This document shows positions 1-8,679 of a DNA stretch of 64,000 bases, one piece after another. Source of the stretch: Simmondsia chinensis (lineage: Eukaryota; Streptophyta; Magnoliopsida; Caryophyllales; Simmondsiaceae); NCBI GenBank assembly GCA_018398585.1, contig JAGTTD010000010.1, positions 19,838,005 to 19,902,004 of the forward strand, in the 5' to 3' direction. The notes beneath the pieces are model-generated. The model searched no databases. It saw only the letters and a list, made by a program, of their open reading frames with translations, and had not been told where the DNA came from. Within the stretch, counting starts at the first letter, position 1, and every line of letters starts with the position of its first letter. The position numbers and the translations under genes were made by a program.

Positions 1-763
1 TTTTTGAGCAACCAACTATCCTCCCTCCTTAAAGATCCCTTGATCATGCCATTCCTTTGAAAGCAAACTCCAATCTTGTGAACCTCAAGCCATACAAGTC
101 TGCTCATTCTAAAAAAAGTGAGATTGAAAGGCAAGTAAAGGACTCCTGAAGATGAACTTTGTTAGACATAGTCACATTCTCTTTTCCTCATCAGTGATTC
201 TGGTTAAGAAGAAGGATGGGACCTCTCGGATGTGTATAGACTATAGGCAACTTAATTCACTCACCATCAAAGATAAGTTTCCAATCCCCATCATAGATGA
301 TCTTTTGGATGAATTACATGGCTCTTGCTGCTTCTCCAAGTTGGACTTAAGGTAGGGGTATTACCAGATTCGAGTACTGGATTAGGACATTCACAAGATT
401 GCATTGAGAACCCACCATGGTCATTATGAATTCATGGTAATGCCTTTTGGGTTATCCAATGCTCCAGCCTTATTTCAAGCTCTAATGAATGCAGTGTTCA
501 AACCCTTCTTGAGGAAGTTCGTTCTTGTGTTCTTTGATGACATATTGGTGTATAGTCCCACCTTGGACATTCATTTGGTACATCTGAAACAGGCGTTTGA
601 CACTATGCGACAATACAAGCTATAAGCTAAGCTCTCTAAGTGTTCTTTTGCTCATTCTAAAGTTGAGTATTTAGGCCATGTCATATCTAGCAAAGGTGTG
701 ACCACTGATTCTTCCAAGATCCAAGCTACGAGGGGTTGGCTAACCCCTGTTACACTCAAGTAG
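1..763 (+). pseudogene. gypsy reverse transcriptase remnant
   Basis: RNA-directed DNA polymerase domain of the host gypsy element. The frame reading [20 protein letters not shown] (from about 200) and [13 protein letters not shown] (about 440) is standard gypsy RT. The catalytic box FFDDILVYS, with both aspartates, is at about 530-560. The frame is broken by TAG at 353-355, TAG at 383-385, TAA at 623-625 and TAG at 761-763, all in the same frame. The upstream 1-150 encodes the DHAIPL region just before RT in a shifted frame. The 383 and 761 stops stand where the family usually has glutamine, which fits CAG-to-TAG decay. Confidence 0.92.
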
Positions 764-1407
764 TTTTGGGGTTTCTTGGGTTTGGCAAGGTATTATCGCA
801 AGTTTTTCTTAGGGTATGGAATGATAGCTAAGCCATTGACAGATCTCTTAAAAAAAGATGCATTTGTGTGGTCCGAGGTAGCTCATGAGGCATTCAAGCG
901 ACTAAAATTAGCTATGTGTTCAACCCTTGTGTTAGTAATGCCTAACTTCAAGTTACCATCCATATTGGAAACTGATGCTAGTAGCAAGGGGTGGGAGCTG
1001 TTCTCTCTTAAGCAGGCAGAACTGTGGCTTATTTGAGCCAATTTTTATGTTCAAAGAATTTGAGTTTGTCCATATACGAGAAGGAGTACCTTGCCATCCT
1101 ATTAACAGTATAGAAATGGAGACATTACTTGGAAGGACATCACTTTATAATTAAGACAGACCACCAAAGCCTCATGTATTTACTTAAGCAGAAGATAACT
1201 ACTAGAGTGGAGCGCAAGGGGCTCATGAAGATGTCAGGATTGGATTATTCAATTAAGTACAGAATTGGAAGGGAGAACATTATAGTCGATGTTCTATCTA
1301 GGAGCCAAGAAGAGGAGAATTATGTTGGTTGCCATGCCATATCATTAGCTTTTCCCTCTTGGATGGAAGAAGTGAAACAATCTTATGAAGGAGACAGCTT
1401 TGCTTAG
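764..1407 (+). pseudogene. gypsy RNase H remnant
   Basis: RT connection and RNase H domain. GLARYYRKF at about 780 is the conserved connection motif, followed by LETDAS at about 965-985, the first catalytic aspartate of RNase H. A frameshift near 985-995 moves the reading to another frame, which continues as a VGAVLS-type stretch with TAA at 1009-1011, then KWRHYL and the IIKTDHQSLMYLL motif (about 1145-1185). TAG at 1111-1113 replaces the usual glutamine of the VQKWRHYL-type motif. GRENIIVDVLSR (about 1265-1300) contains the last catalytic aspartate. Inactive. Confidence 0.9.
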
Positions 1408-1601
1408 GACTGTATCACAGCTTTAAGTGTTAAGCATACAACAAATGAGGGATCTTCCCTAACTGCCAGCAATGGCGTGATTAGAATCAAAGGAAAAGTT
1501 TACATTGGTTCTGGAACTGATCTCAGGAAGCAAGTCACTTTAGCTTTCCATGCTTCAGCCTAGGGAGGTCATTCCGAAATTAAGGGCACTTATCAGAGGT
1601 T
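1408..1601 (+). pseudogene. gypsy integrase N-terminus, interrupted
   Basis: Start of the integrase. The reading continues in the RNase H frame and reaches FHASA then GGHSEIKGTYQR at about 1545-1600, the histidine-containing half of the HHCC zinc-binding region that binds LTR ends. A TAG at 1561-1563 lies in frame just before GGHS. The coding is cut at 1601 by the nested LTR element and resumes at 6533, where the next residues are the expected continuation. Confidence 0.88.
1597..1601. repeat. 5-bp target-site duplication, left copy
   Basis: AGGTT directly precedes the TG of the left LTR and is repeated exactly at 6533-6537 after the CA of the right LTR. Five base pairs is the usual duplication made by LTR-retrotransposon integrases. 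The duplication lies inside a codon run of the host integrase. Confidence 0.95.
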
Positions 1602-2053
1602 TGTTACAAACCGAAATCTGAGGCTAGAGTAAAGTTGGCTTTTGACGGGAAAACTAGTAAAGCATCACAATTCAAGTTAAATTCTATTATTTGCTACTGC
1701 TGTGCTGGTGTGCTGATCTGCAGCTGCTTGCTACACTGCTGGGCTGTTAGTTGATGTTTTTAGGCGTCAAAATAAAAATAATTCAAATACTTGTTAGTAA
1801 TTCTAGATGCTTCTAAGTAGTTAGCCTAGATAAAATGTAATAGCTTGTTGTTTGCTTATAAATATACCATTCAGCTGTAATCTAAAGCATTCAATGAAAA
1901 TTACCAAACACCAATATCATTTTGAGATCAAACTCTTATTTCTCATCTCTTTTCCCTTCTTTCTCATCTAAATTCTATATTTCTTTCTCATCTCATACTC
2001 TCACTATCCCAACCAAGGTTAAGGATCAATTGCTAATCTTCGAAACCTTAACA
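1602..2053 (+). repeat. 5' LTR of nested element
   Basis: 452 bp, TG...CA ends. It matches 6083-6532 along its whole length apart from scattered substitutions and short indels, for example in the CTGCTG-rich stretch near 1690-1740. It contains a TATA box at 1857-1866 and a pyrimidine-rich 3' part (1930-2000), typical of the R-U5 end. Confidence 0.95.
1857..1866 (+). promoter_or_regulatory. TATA box in 5' LTR
   Basis: TATAAATATA, about 195 bp before the LTR end, is the likely promoter of the element. The right LTR has ACAAATATA at the same place, so its TATA box is damaged by one substitution. Confidence 0.65.
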
Positions 2054-2055
2054 AT

Positions 2056-2067
2056 TGGTATCAGAGC
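2056..2067 (+). other. Primer binding site, initiator-Met tRNA
   Basis: TGGTATCAGAGC starts 2 bp after the LTR. It is the standard plant PBS complementary to the 3' end of initiator methionine tRNA, where minus-strand cDNA synthesis starts. Confidence 0.93.
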
Positions 2068-3153
2068 CTTGATTTGGCTTTCGAATCAAGCCTATATCTG
2101 AAAAAAATTTATAAAATCTGATTAATTGTGTTGCAATTAATCAACAAAAGAAGGTTGGATACTGATTTGATTCAGATTTGGTGATCAAAAATTCAAATCT
2201 GAATTGATTGAAGAGTTTTTGGCGGTATTGCATCAGTTGCTGCATAAACCTGGGAAAATTGCTTCGGTTGGGAATTTAAGTGATCGTATTTCATTGATGT
2301 AAGTTCAATTTATCAGTAATTGTTGAGTACAATCAACATGAAAGCTGATTCAAATTGAATCCAAAGGAGTCGATCAGCATTAGTAGCTGAACGTGAGTGC
2401 AGAAGCAACCAAATCAGTTGCTGAAGTCTGGTGCTGAGCTACTTAATCGATCATCCATTTGATCGGTTGAGAAATAAGTTTGAATTGAGCTATATGATCC
2501 ACATTATACTTGATCATCATCAAAATAGCAGAAATAATCGGAATGGAGGTGATTACAGATGTTGCAACTCAGAAGTTGAAGATTGAGGTAATGTTCTACT
2601 GAACTTCAAGTTGCATTTCAATGAGGAATGAAGTTGCTGTTGGTTTATGATGTCGAATTTGTGTTGCTGAGCATAAAAGTAGTGAGAATTCATCAGAATC
2701 TATGGTGAACTTTGAGCATTACGTGTTATTGAGTTGAGATTTTGCTTAGGCGAAAAATTGTCAGCAAGGGCGATAATCTGACAGGAAGCGAAAGTACTGA
2801 AATCCGATTTCGCTCATTGAGATCGCTTAATTGTTGTGTTAAGAACTTGATTTTGAGTTAGAGTCGAGCTTAATTCTGAAGTGTAAGTCGAATTACGTGA
2901 CTACTCGTTGCTGTCAGAACTCGTGCGCGGTCAGGGTTTGTTCGACGATCTGTTCGAAATTTACCAGTGGGGATTATAATCATTGACGAGCATAGAACTG
3001 ATAGCAAGTGTGTGTTTGTGCGAACTAAGGAGTAGAATTTTAGTAAGCAATTGATTGTTGAAGGATTGCAAAAACGAGTTTACATTTTTGCGAACTTCGG
3101 ATGGTACTCTGCAACTAACCCGATTCAGATCGAAGCTGTTATTCATTGCAAAT
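2068..3153 (+). other. Untranslated leader of nested element
   Basis: About 1.1 kb between PBS and the first credible ATG. AT-rich, with frequent stops in all frames and no motif I recognise. A long leader of this kind normally carries the packaging and dimerisation signals, but nothing specific can be pointed to here. Confidence 0.6.
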
Positions 3154-5969
3154 ATGGCTTATGAATTTATCAAACCTTAGTGTTCCCTTAACGATCAGCT
3201 CCGGGAGTTTGGTGTCAAAGTTGAGCAGAGGACTGCTGAGCTTATTGAATAGAAAATCGAGTATAACCGCCAGCTTGACAGTATTCAACAAATGTTGAAG
3301 AAGCTGTTGGGTGAGAATGTGAACAAAGGAGATCGGGTGCAACAAAGTGAGCCTTCTAGTCAGATTGTTCCACCAACGGAAGTAGTTCTACCGCAAGAGT
3401 TCGTTGTCGAGCAGAAAGAGGAGGCACAATCTGTTGTTGTTGAAGATGAACTTGATCACGACAAGGCCGAAATTGTAGAACATAAGCCAGAAGAATCTGA
3501 ATGTGAACAAGAGGATTCTTACGAAGACTCTATGCGAGAGTTAGAGTCTCTTGACGATGTTAAGATACAGTATGACGTGCATCCGGATTGGGAATATGAT
3601 TCAGATGTCCGAGGAATGATTAAGAGAGCGAAGAGTAAGTCGAAGAGGAATCGTCTAAGTGAAGCATTGGGAGATGTTGTGGGAAAAAAGAAGTTGTTCA
3701 AGCCAAAATTGAAGCATGTGATTGTGGTTCAACCTAATATGCTTGATGATCAACCGGAATTAACTCAAGATGCGACTCTTACCGATATGTATGCAGGAAT
3801 ACCAGGATTAGTGGCAGCAGAACCTGAAACTTCAACTAAAAAACTAAATGTTACCGCTACACTATCACTTAATACATCTCCAAATCAGTTAAGTGTTACT
3901 CCATGGCAAGATGGAGGGTTAAACCAAAATGCCCTGTTGTTTCTGCTGCAGAACCATCAACTATAGAGCAGGGCGTGTATAAGTTCACCTTTGGGCATGA
4001 TGGAGTGTTAACTTGGGACCACAACAACATCATCTTGGAGTTTGAGCAAGGTCTCTTGTGTTGGGTAAGAGATTACGAATGTATCGTGGCTGAAATGTAC
4101 CATCGGCAAGTTCGGCATGATCCATTCCTTCTTTTAAGCAGAATTATGACTTATCCATGTGCAAAAACTTGTGATAAGTTGCCTCCGGATCAGGGAAAAG
4201 GCTCTTAAGACTATATGAAGTTGAGAGGATTCGAATTTTGGTTGAAAAGAAGCACTCGAGCTGCAAGAGTACGTTTCAAAGTCCAACGAAGGACAGGCAA
4301 TGTGGTTGAACAAGCAATTGAGTTGTTAGATGTGTATTACTGCTGTAACATGCTGAGGCTAAATTCAGATCAGTCCAGAAGTTGTCCAGCTCAGGTTTTA
4401 GCTAATGAAACTGATGTTGGAAGTCCCTTCGATCCGGGAAAGAGTGAATTACAAGTATTTAGAGGAGCTACACATTTGGGGCTGTTGTTTGACTTTGAAG
4501 AAGGCAATGTCGGTACAAGCATTGGTGAAAAAATGGTTGAGGCTATGAATCATTGTGTAGTTAACATCACAACCAGCTATAAAGATAGGAATTATACATT
4601 TCACAGGCTGCATAATTCGTGTGACAATGAAGTGCGCACTATCCCGAAATTTGTGTTGTTTCGGTTCACACAAAAGCACTTACTTGAAAAGATGATAATT
4701 GCTGTTAGTGGTTTGAAGAACTGTGGATGGTTTGAGGTAGTGTTTGGCCTCGGGTATGACCTCACAATAGGTGCACAAAGGCACGTAAAGGTAAAGGTTA
4801 TGGCATTTGAAAACTGGAATAATTTGCAGAGGGAAGTTGTTGATCTGGTGCAGCATCTATTTGGGTTCGGGGAGATCAGTTGTGATGGCTTTGAATGGAA
4901 AAATCATAGGCATAAGCTCCAATATGTCCTTCATGTTTTGGTGGAAACAATCAATGCAAGAATTTGGAAAAAGATGGCTGAAATTTTGAGATCTCACAAG
5001 TTTACTCTCAATATTCCATCAAGGGAAGTTTTGAAAGATGCAGATCAACTTTGGGGAATATCTTCGCTGTCAGTTTTGAATGTGCGGTTCAGAATGAGTT
5101 TGTTTGATGTTACTATGTCTTGTGGAAGATGTAATAACTTGTCTCCTTCAGGTAGCTACCACATGCACATATACGGAGCTGCAATCAGCTGTTATGAACT
5201 GCATCAGGTTGTTTATGCTGAGCTGCTGATTTCTGCATCACCTTCAGTGCAATTGGGAAACAATCATGGATTTGTTAAGCATGTCATGAATTGGGTTAGT
5301 AGGTGGCTGTGTGAGCTGAATAAGTTGAACATCCTTGCGGTAGAACACGTTAAACCAGCAAGGAATCAAGTTCCAGTAGCTGAAAAGCACTTTCGGCATG
5401 CCGATCGGCAAGTTCGGGTTGAAATAATTATGTTTTTGAAGGGAGTTTCGATTAACAAGGTCCCTATCATGAAGCTGTGCTATTGGGAGGACATTTGCAA
5501 GTCGTTTGTCTCCACGGTCTCAGCCGAGGACAAAGAAATCATTGAAGTTTTTCGGTTACAGTTGCATTCTTATGGAACTACACTGTGTTCGGTTACCATA
5601 TTCAAGAATTGGGACGGTTTGAGTTGCAATGGGAAACACTTGAAAGTTGAATTCAATATTCGGTTCTCTTGGTTTGAGTTTGGAAGGCCTCTCGAGATGC
5701 TCAAGGACTTCATATGCAATTTAGCGGAGACAAAGATACACAAAATCTGTAATGTAGCTTACTACATGCAAAAAAAAAAAAACAAAATTGTATATGCAAT
5801 TGGGGAATTTCAGCAGCGAGTTTGGTTCTTGAGCTATACTAACTGGACTATGAGGTGTCATGGATGTATTGTTGATGTTTGGTTCGATCAGTGCAAGCCT
5901 CTTGAAGAGCACCCCTCATTCATATGCAAGCATTGTGTCAAACAAGAATCACACTCATGTACCTGCTAA
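3154..5969 (+). pseudogene. Large unrecognised ORF of the nested LTR element, decayed
   Basis: One reading path of about 940 codons. It starts at ATG 3154 (MAYEFIKP), continues with in-frame TAG at 3178-3180 and 3250-3252, then stays open to 3966. It shifts by one frame in the overlap 3903-3966 and stays open to 5969 except for TAA at 4206-4208. The first about 60 codons look helical or coiled-coil-like, as in a Gag N-terminus. Codons from about 3380 to 3590 are rich in Glu and Asp; a Lys/Arg patch (KRAKSKSKRNR) follows at about 3626-3658. The last about 40 residues are rich in Cys and His (CHGC, CKHC, CTC), possibly zinc-binding but not a standard CCHC knuckle. No RT, protease or integrase motif was found. 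A divergent Gag or a captured host gene are both possible. An A-run at 5770-5780 lies within the frame. Confidence 0.6.
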
Positions 5970-6070
5970 AATTCAGTCAATACATCACTGCTTAAGAGCA
6001 CTCATTCATATGATGATAGAATCGTCATTGTCATAACTCTCTTCTATTCTTGAGGACAAGAATATTTTCA

Positions 6071-6082
6071 AGGGGAAGGGAA
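6071..6082 (+). other. Polypurine tract
   Basis: AGGGGAAGGGAA directly abuts the right LTR and is the expected plus-strand primer site. The 100 bp before it (5970-6070) follow the ORF end and hold nothing else recognisable. Confidence 0.88.
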
Positions 6083-6532
6083 TGTTACAAACCAAAATCT
6101 GAGGCTAGAGTAAAGTTGGCTTTTGACGGGAAAACTAGTAAAGCATCACAATTCAAGTTAAATTCTGTTATTTTCTGCTGCTGTGCTGGTGTGCTGATCT
6201 GCTGCTGCATGCTACACTGCTGGGCTGTTATTTGAGTTTTTAGGTGCCAAAATAATAAGAATTCAAATACTTGTTAGTAATTCTAGATGCTTCTAAGTAG
6301 TTAGCCTAGATAAAATGTAATAGCTTGTTGTTTGCTTACAAATATACCATTCAGCTGTAATCTAAAGCATTCAATGAAAATTACCAAACAACATCTCATT
6401 TTGTGATCAAACTCTTATTTCTCATTTCTTTTCCCTTCTTTCTCATCTAAATTCTATATTTCTTTCTCATCTCATACTCTCACTATCCCAACCAAGGTTA
6501 AGGATCAAGTGCTAATCGTCGAAACCTTAACA
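6083..6532 (+). repeat. 3' LTR of nested element
   Basis: 450 bp, TG...CA ends, pairs with 1602-2053. It carries the polyadenylation region of the element. Short ORFs inside it are shadows of the LTR. Confidence 0.95.
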
Positions 6533-6537
6533 AGGTT
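6533..6537. repeat. 5-bp target-site duplication, right copy
   Basis: AGGTT, identical to 1597-1601. It marks where the host gypsy integrase resumes. Confidence 0.95.
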
Positions 6538-7101
6538 GAAGAAGTATTTCCATTGGATAGGCATGAAGAGAACTGTGAGAGATTGTGTGCTGGTCTGTGA
6601 GGTGTGTCAGTAAACTAAGAGTGATCATGTTCCCTACCAAGGGCTACTTCAGCTTCTGCCTATTCCAGAGAGAACTTGGCAGGACATAAGCATGAACTCC
6701 ATTGAAGGGTTGCCTAAGTCTGAAGGGAAAGAGGTCATTTGGGTTGTGATAGATAGCTTCACCAAGTTTGGACATTTTATTGGCCTTAGCCACCCCATTT
6801 CAGCTGCAAAACTTGCCAAATTGTTCTTTGATCACATCTACAAGCTTCATGGTTTGCCTCAATCCACACTTGCTTTAAGCTCTTCTTATACAAACGGATG
6901 GTTAGACTAAAAGGGTTAATCAATGTGTTTACCAGTATTTGAGAGGCATGACGTTTTTCCAACCCAAGCAGTGGCACGGGTGGGTTTCTTTGGCCGAGTA
7001 TTGGTACAACACCCATGCTTATTCATCTCTCAAAACAACACTCTTCAAGGCACTCTATGGCTATGATCCACCTTCTCCAATGGGTCTTCAAGAAGCTGTT
7101 T
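6533..7101 (+). pseudogene. gypsy integrase, second part
   Basis: Continuation of the interrupted integrase: KKYFHWIGMKRTV, then the CEVCQ cysteine pair of the zinc finger (about 6590-6610), TAA at 6611-6613, then the catalytic core. The first core aspartate position reads MNSIEGLP where the family has an Asp, so D has become N. A segment of about 30 codons containing the second catalytic Asp is missing between LHGLPQS (about 6850) and the next alignable residues near 6870. After another frame break, the frame from ATG 6949 reads through LAEYWYNTHAYSSLKTT to ALYGYDPP (about 7075), the C-terminal half of the core. Not functional. Confidence 0.9.
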
Positions 7102-7539
7102 TGTCATGACCCGTCAATATTAGATATAAGATGATTTAGTATAATAATGCAATGATGTAATAAGTCATGATTTAGAGGTGTAATTGCTTGTATTGTCTTA
7201 GTATGATGGTCAAGTTAGCTAAGTCTAGGTGCAATGTTCCTAGATATTTTCTTAAGAGCTCAACCAACTTTGGAGCTTGTATAAGTAAGAGGTGTGTCTT
7301 GTAAGTTTGATGAATGTTGATGAAAAATGAATTGATCTTTCTCTCTCTTGAGCTTCAATGCTCTCTATCTCTTTTCTTCTCTCAATCTACTTCTTATCTT
7401 CAATTGTCTACTTGAATCTCATCTCTAATCTTCAATTCTCTCTCCAAATTCTCTTAGTTCTTATCTTGATTTCACTTTCTAAGTGTAAATCCTTATCCAA
7501 ACCCTAGGTTATGATTCAAGTTGAGCTTTAATCATAACA
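7102..7539 (+). repeat. LTR of the second element
   Basis: Begins TGTCATGACCC and ends AATCATAACA, immediately followed by a PBS-like site, which defines the end. It contains a TCTCT-rich 3' part, as in the 1602 LTR. Only one copy is in the window, so its left edge is inferred from where gypsy homology stops. Confidence 0.75.
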
Positions 7540-7541
7540 AT

Positions 7542-7553
7542 TGGTATCAAAGC
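7542..7553 (+). other. Primer binding site, initiator-Met tRNA, one mismatch
   Basis: TGGTATCAAAGC, one G-to-A change from the standard TGGTATCAGAGC, 2 bp after the LTR as in the other element. Confidence 0.8.
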
Positions 7554-8040
7554 CTTTATTTGATTCCAAATCAAGTTTATTGATGTCAATTCTTGATCAA
7601 GTTGTGTTTGATCAAGAAACTTGAGTGCAAATTATCCAAAAAAAAAGAAGAAAATTCAGTTAAGGTTGCTGATATTATCAGATTGCTCAAGAGTATTGTG
7701 CACAAGTATCAGATCAGATTGTGCACTCCAGTATCGTTGAAGATGAGTAGCATTTGAATTGATCAAGGAGCAAGCTCAGGTTGTCACGTTTGTGTGTTCA
7801 GACCTGATCGATTCAGGTTCTGATCAAGTTGTTGTATTGTAATGCCATAGTTCGAGTTCTCCTCAAGTTCAGTTGATTATTAGTGCAAAGTGTTATTGTT
7901 GATTTTTTTTCAAGTTAAAGTCCTGCAGCTCAGCTCCAGTTCAGTTGAGCATAATTTTTGAGAATTGGCTGCTATTATACTAAATTACAGAAGTCAACTG
8001 CTTATGTCCAAGTCGATCTGAGCATAGATGAAATTAATGG
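7554..8040 (+). other. Leader of second LTR element, no coding signal
   Basis: AT-rich, with repeated GATCAAG/TTGATCAAG words and an A-run near 7640. No open frame of note. It resembles the leader at 2068-3153 in style. Confidence 0.5.
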
Positions 8041-8243
8041 CTTGTTTCGGGATTTTTTGGTTGGGTTCTTAAGGGTAGAACTAGGCTCAAGTTCCTTCTC
8101 CTTCTTATGAGGTCCCTTCCCTTATTTATAGGGGAATGTATGCTTGGGTAGCAAGTAATGGGGGTTGGGTACCGCCTGGCCCCTTCAGCTAATGGGGGCA
8201 TTGGTGATTTCTAGAGGTGAAGTTATTTAGGTGGGGTGTTTAA
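8041..8243. other. Unassigned spacer with TATA-like motif
   Basis: Composition changes from AT-rich leader to balanced sequence at about 8041. CCTTATTTATAGGGG at about 8133-8147 resembles the promoter region of large plant LTRs. It could be a fragment of another LTR, but no partner copy is present. No gene seen. Confidence 0.35.
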
Positions 8244-8552
8244 GGAGGCGTCAATGGCTCCTAGGCCCTGTGTCACCTGGTGGCGGTTACGCTGGGAGGC
8301 AGCAGTTGCTCCCGGGCCCTGTACCGCCCAGTGACGGTTATGCTGGGAGGCGGTGGTGGCTCCCAGGCCCTGTACCGCCCGGTGGCAGTTATGCTGGGAG
8401 GCAGTGGTGGCTCCTGGGCCCTGTACCACCCGGTGGCGGTTATGCTGGGAGGCGGTGATGGCTCCCGGCCCCTGTACCGCCTGGTGGTTACGGGCGGTTA
8501 TGCTGGTAGGCGGTGGTGGCTCCCGGGCCTTGTACTGCCTGGTGGTCACTTT
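8244..8552. repeat. 51-bp tandem repeat, about six copies
   Basis: Units start at about 8244, 8295, 8346 and so on at 51-bp steps (GGAGGC...GGCTCC...CCTGTACCGCC...GGTGGCGGTTATGCTGG); the last copies carry small indels. Each unit holds two inverted repeats: GGGAG/CTCCC around a 10-nt loop, and ACCGCC-CGGT-GGCGGT. The first unit has AGGAG/CTCCT, a paired change relative to GGGAG/CTCCC. The period is a multiple of three, so open frames run through on both strands; these are not believed to be genes. Confidence 0.9.
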
Positions 8553-8608
8553 TGTATTCATCAGTTAGCCCCCCACTTTGAGGTCAAATTTTCTTTGACT
8601 TCAAAGTG

Positions 8609-8616
8609 TATAAATA
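8609..8616 (+). promoter_or_regulatory. TATA box upstream of F-box reading frame
   Basis: TATAAATA followed by ACCCC, about 70 bp before the F-box-coding sequence. A start near 8640 would give a short 5' leader. Spacing suits a plant Pol II promoter for the following gene. Confidence 0.55.
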
Positions 8617-8679
8617 CCCCTTCATACTCTCACCCTTTGGGTATTCCTTGTCCCTTTCATTCTCTAATTGGTATCTTGA

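Larger units (their letters stand above)
1602..6532 (+). mobile_element. Complete 4.93-kb LTR retrotransposon without recognisable pol, nested in gypsy
   Basis: Two LTRs of 452 and 450 bp, both starting TGTTACAAACC and ending CCTTAACA, flank 4029 bp. A PBS for initiator-Met tRNA sits 2 bp inside the left LTR, a purine-rich PPT abuts the right LTR, and a 5-bp duplication (AGGTT) flanks the whole. The interior shows none of the reverse transcriptase, RNase H, integrase or protease motifs. Instead it holds one long decayed reading frame (3154-5969) that I cannot assign. It therefore looks non-autonomous, depending on enzymes of another element. By eye the two LTRs differ at about 20 positions (roughly 95% identical), so the insertion is not recent. 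Confidence 0.93.
1..7101 (+). mobile_element. Ty3/gypsy retrotransposon pol fragment, split by a nested element
   Basis: Decayed plus-strand gypsy polyprotein in the order RT, RNase H, integrase, which is the Ty3/gypsy order. The left part (1-1601) and right part (6533-7101) flank a complete LTR element and rejoin at a 5-bp duplication inside the integrase zinc-finger region. Its gag, protease and 5' LTR would lie left of the window. The right side is cut at 7101, where another LTR begins, so no LTR of this element is visible. The integrase wording around 6760-6870 looks chromovirus-like (Reina/Tekay type), but no chromodomain is present to confirm that lineage. Many in-frame stops and at least one frameshift show it is inactive. 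Confidence 0.9.
7102..8040 (+). mobile_element. 5' part of a second LTR retrotransposon
   Basis: Starts abruptly inside the gypsy integrase with a TG...CA LTR of 438 bp, followed by a PBS and about 490 bp of leader. No matching 3' LTR, PPT or coding domain is visible downstream, so it is truncated or was itself interrupted near 8040. LTR ends, the spacing to the PBS and the wording around the PBS resemble the nested element at 1602-6532, suggesting a related family. The right limit is approximate. Confidence 0.75.

Noticed and set aside
3903..3966. Programmed -1 frameshift between the two main frames of the unknown ORF
   Set aside because: The overlap exists, but no clear slippery heptamer followed by a hairpin was seen and the element is otherwise decayed; a simple 1-nt indel is enough.
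8223..8561. Gly/Pro/Ala-rich protein frames on both strands over the 51-bp repeat
   Set aside because: The period is 17 codons, so any frame free of stops in one unit stays open; no other coding sign.
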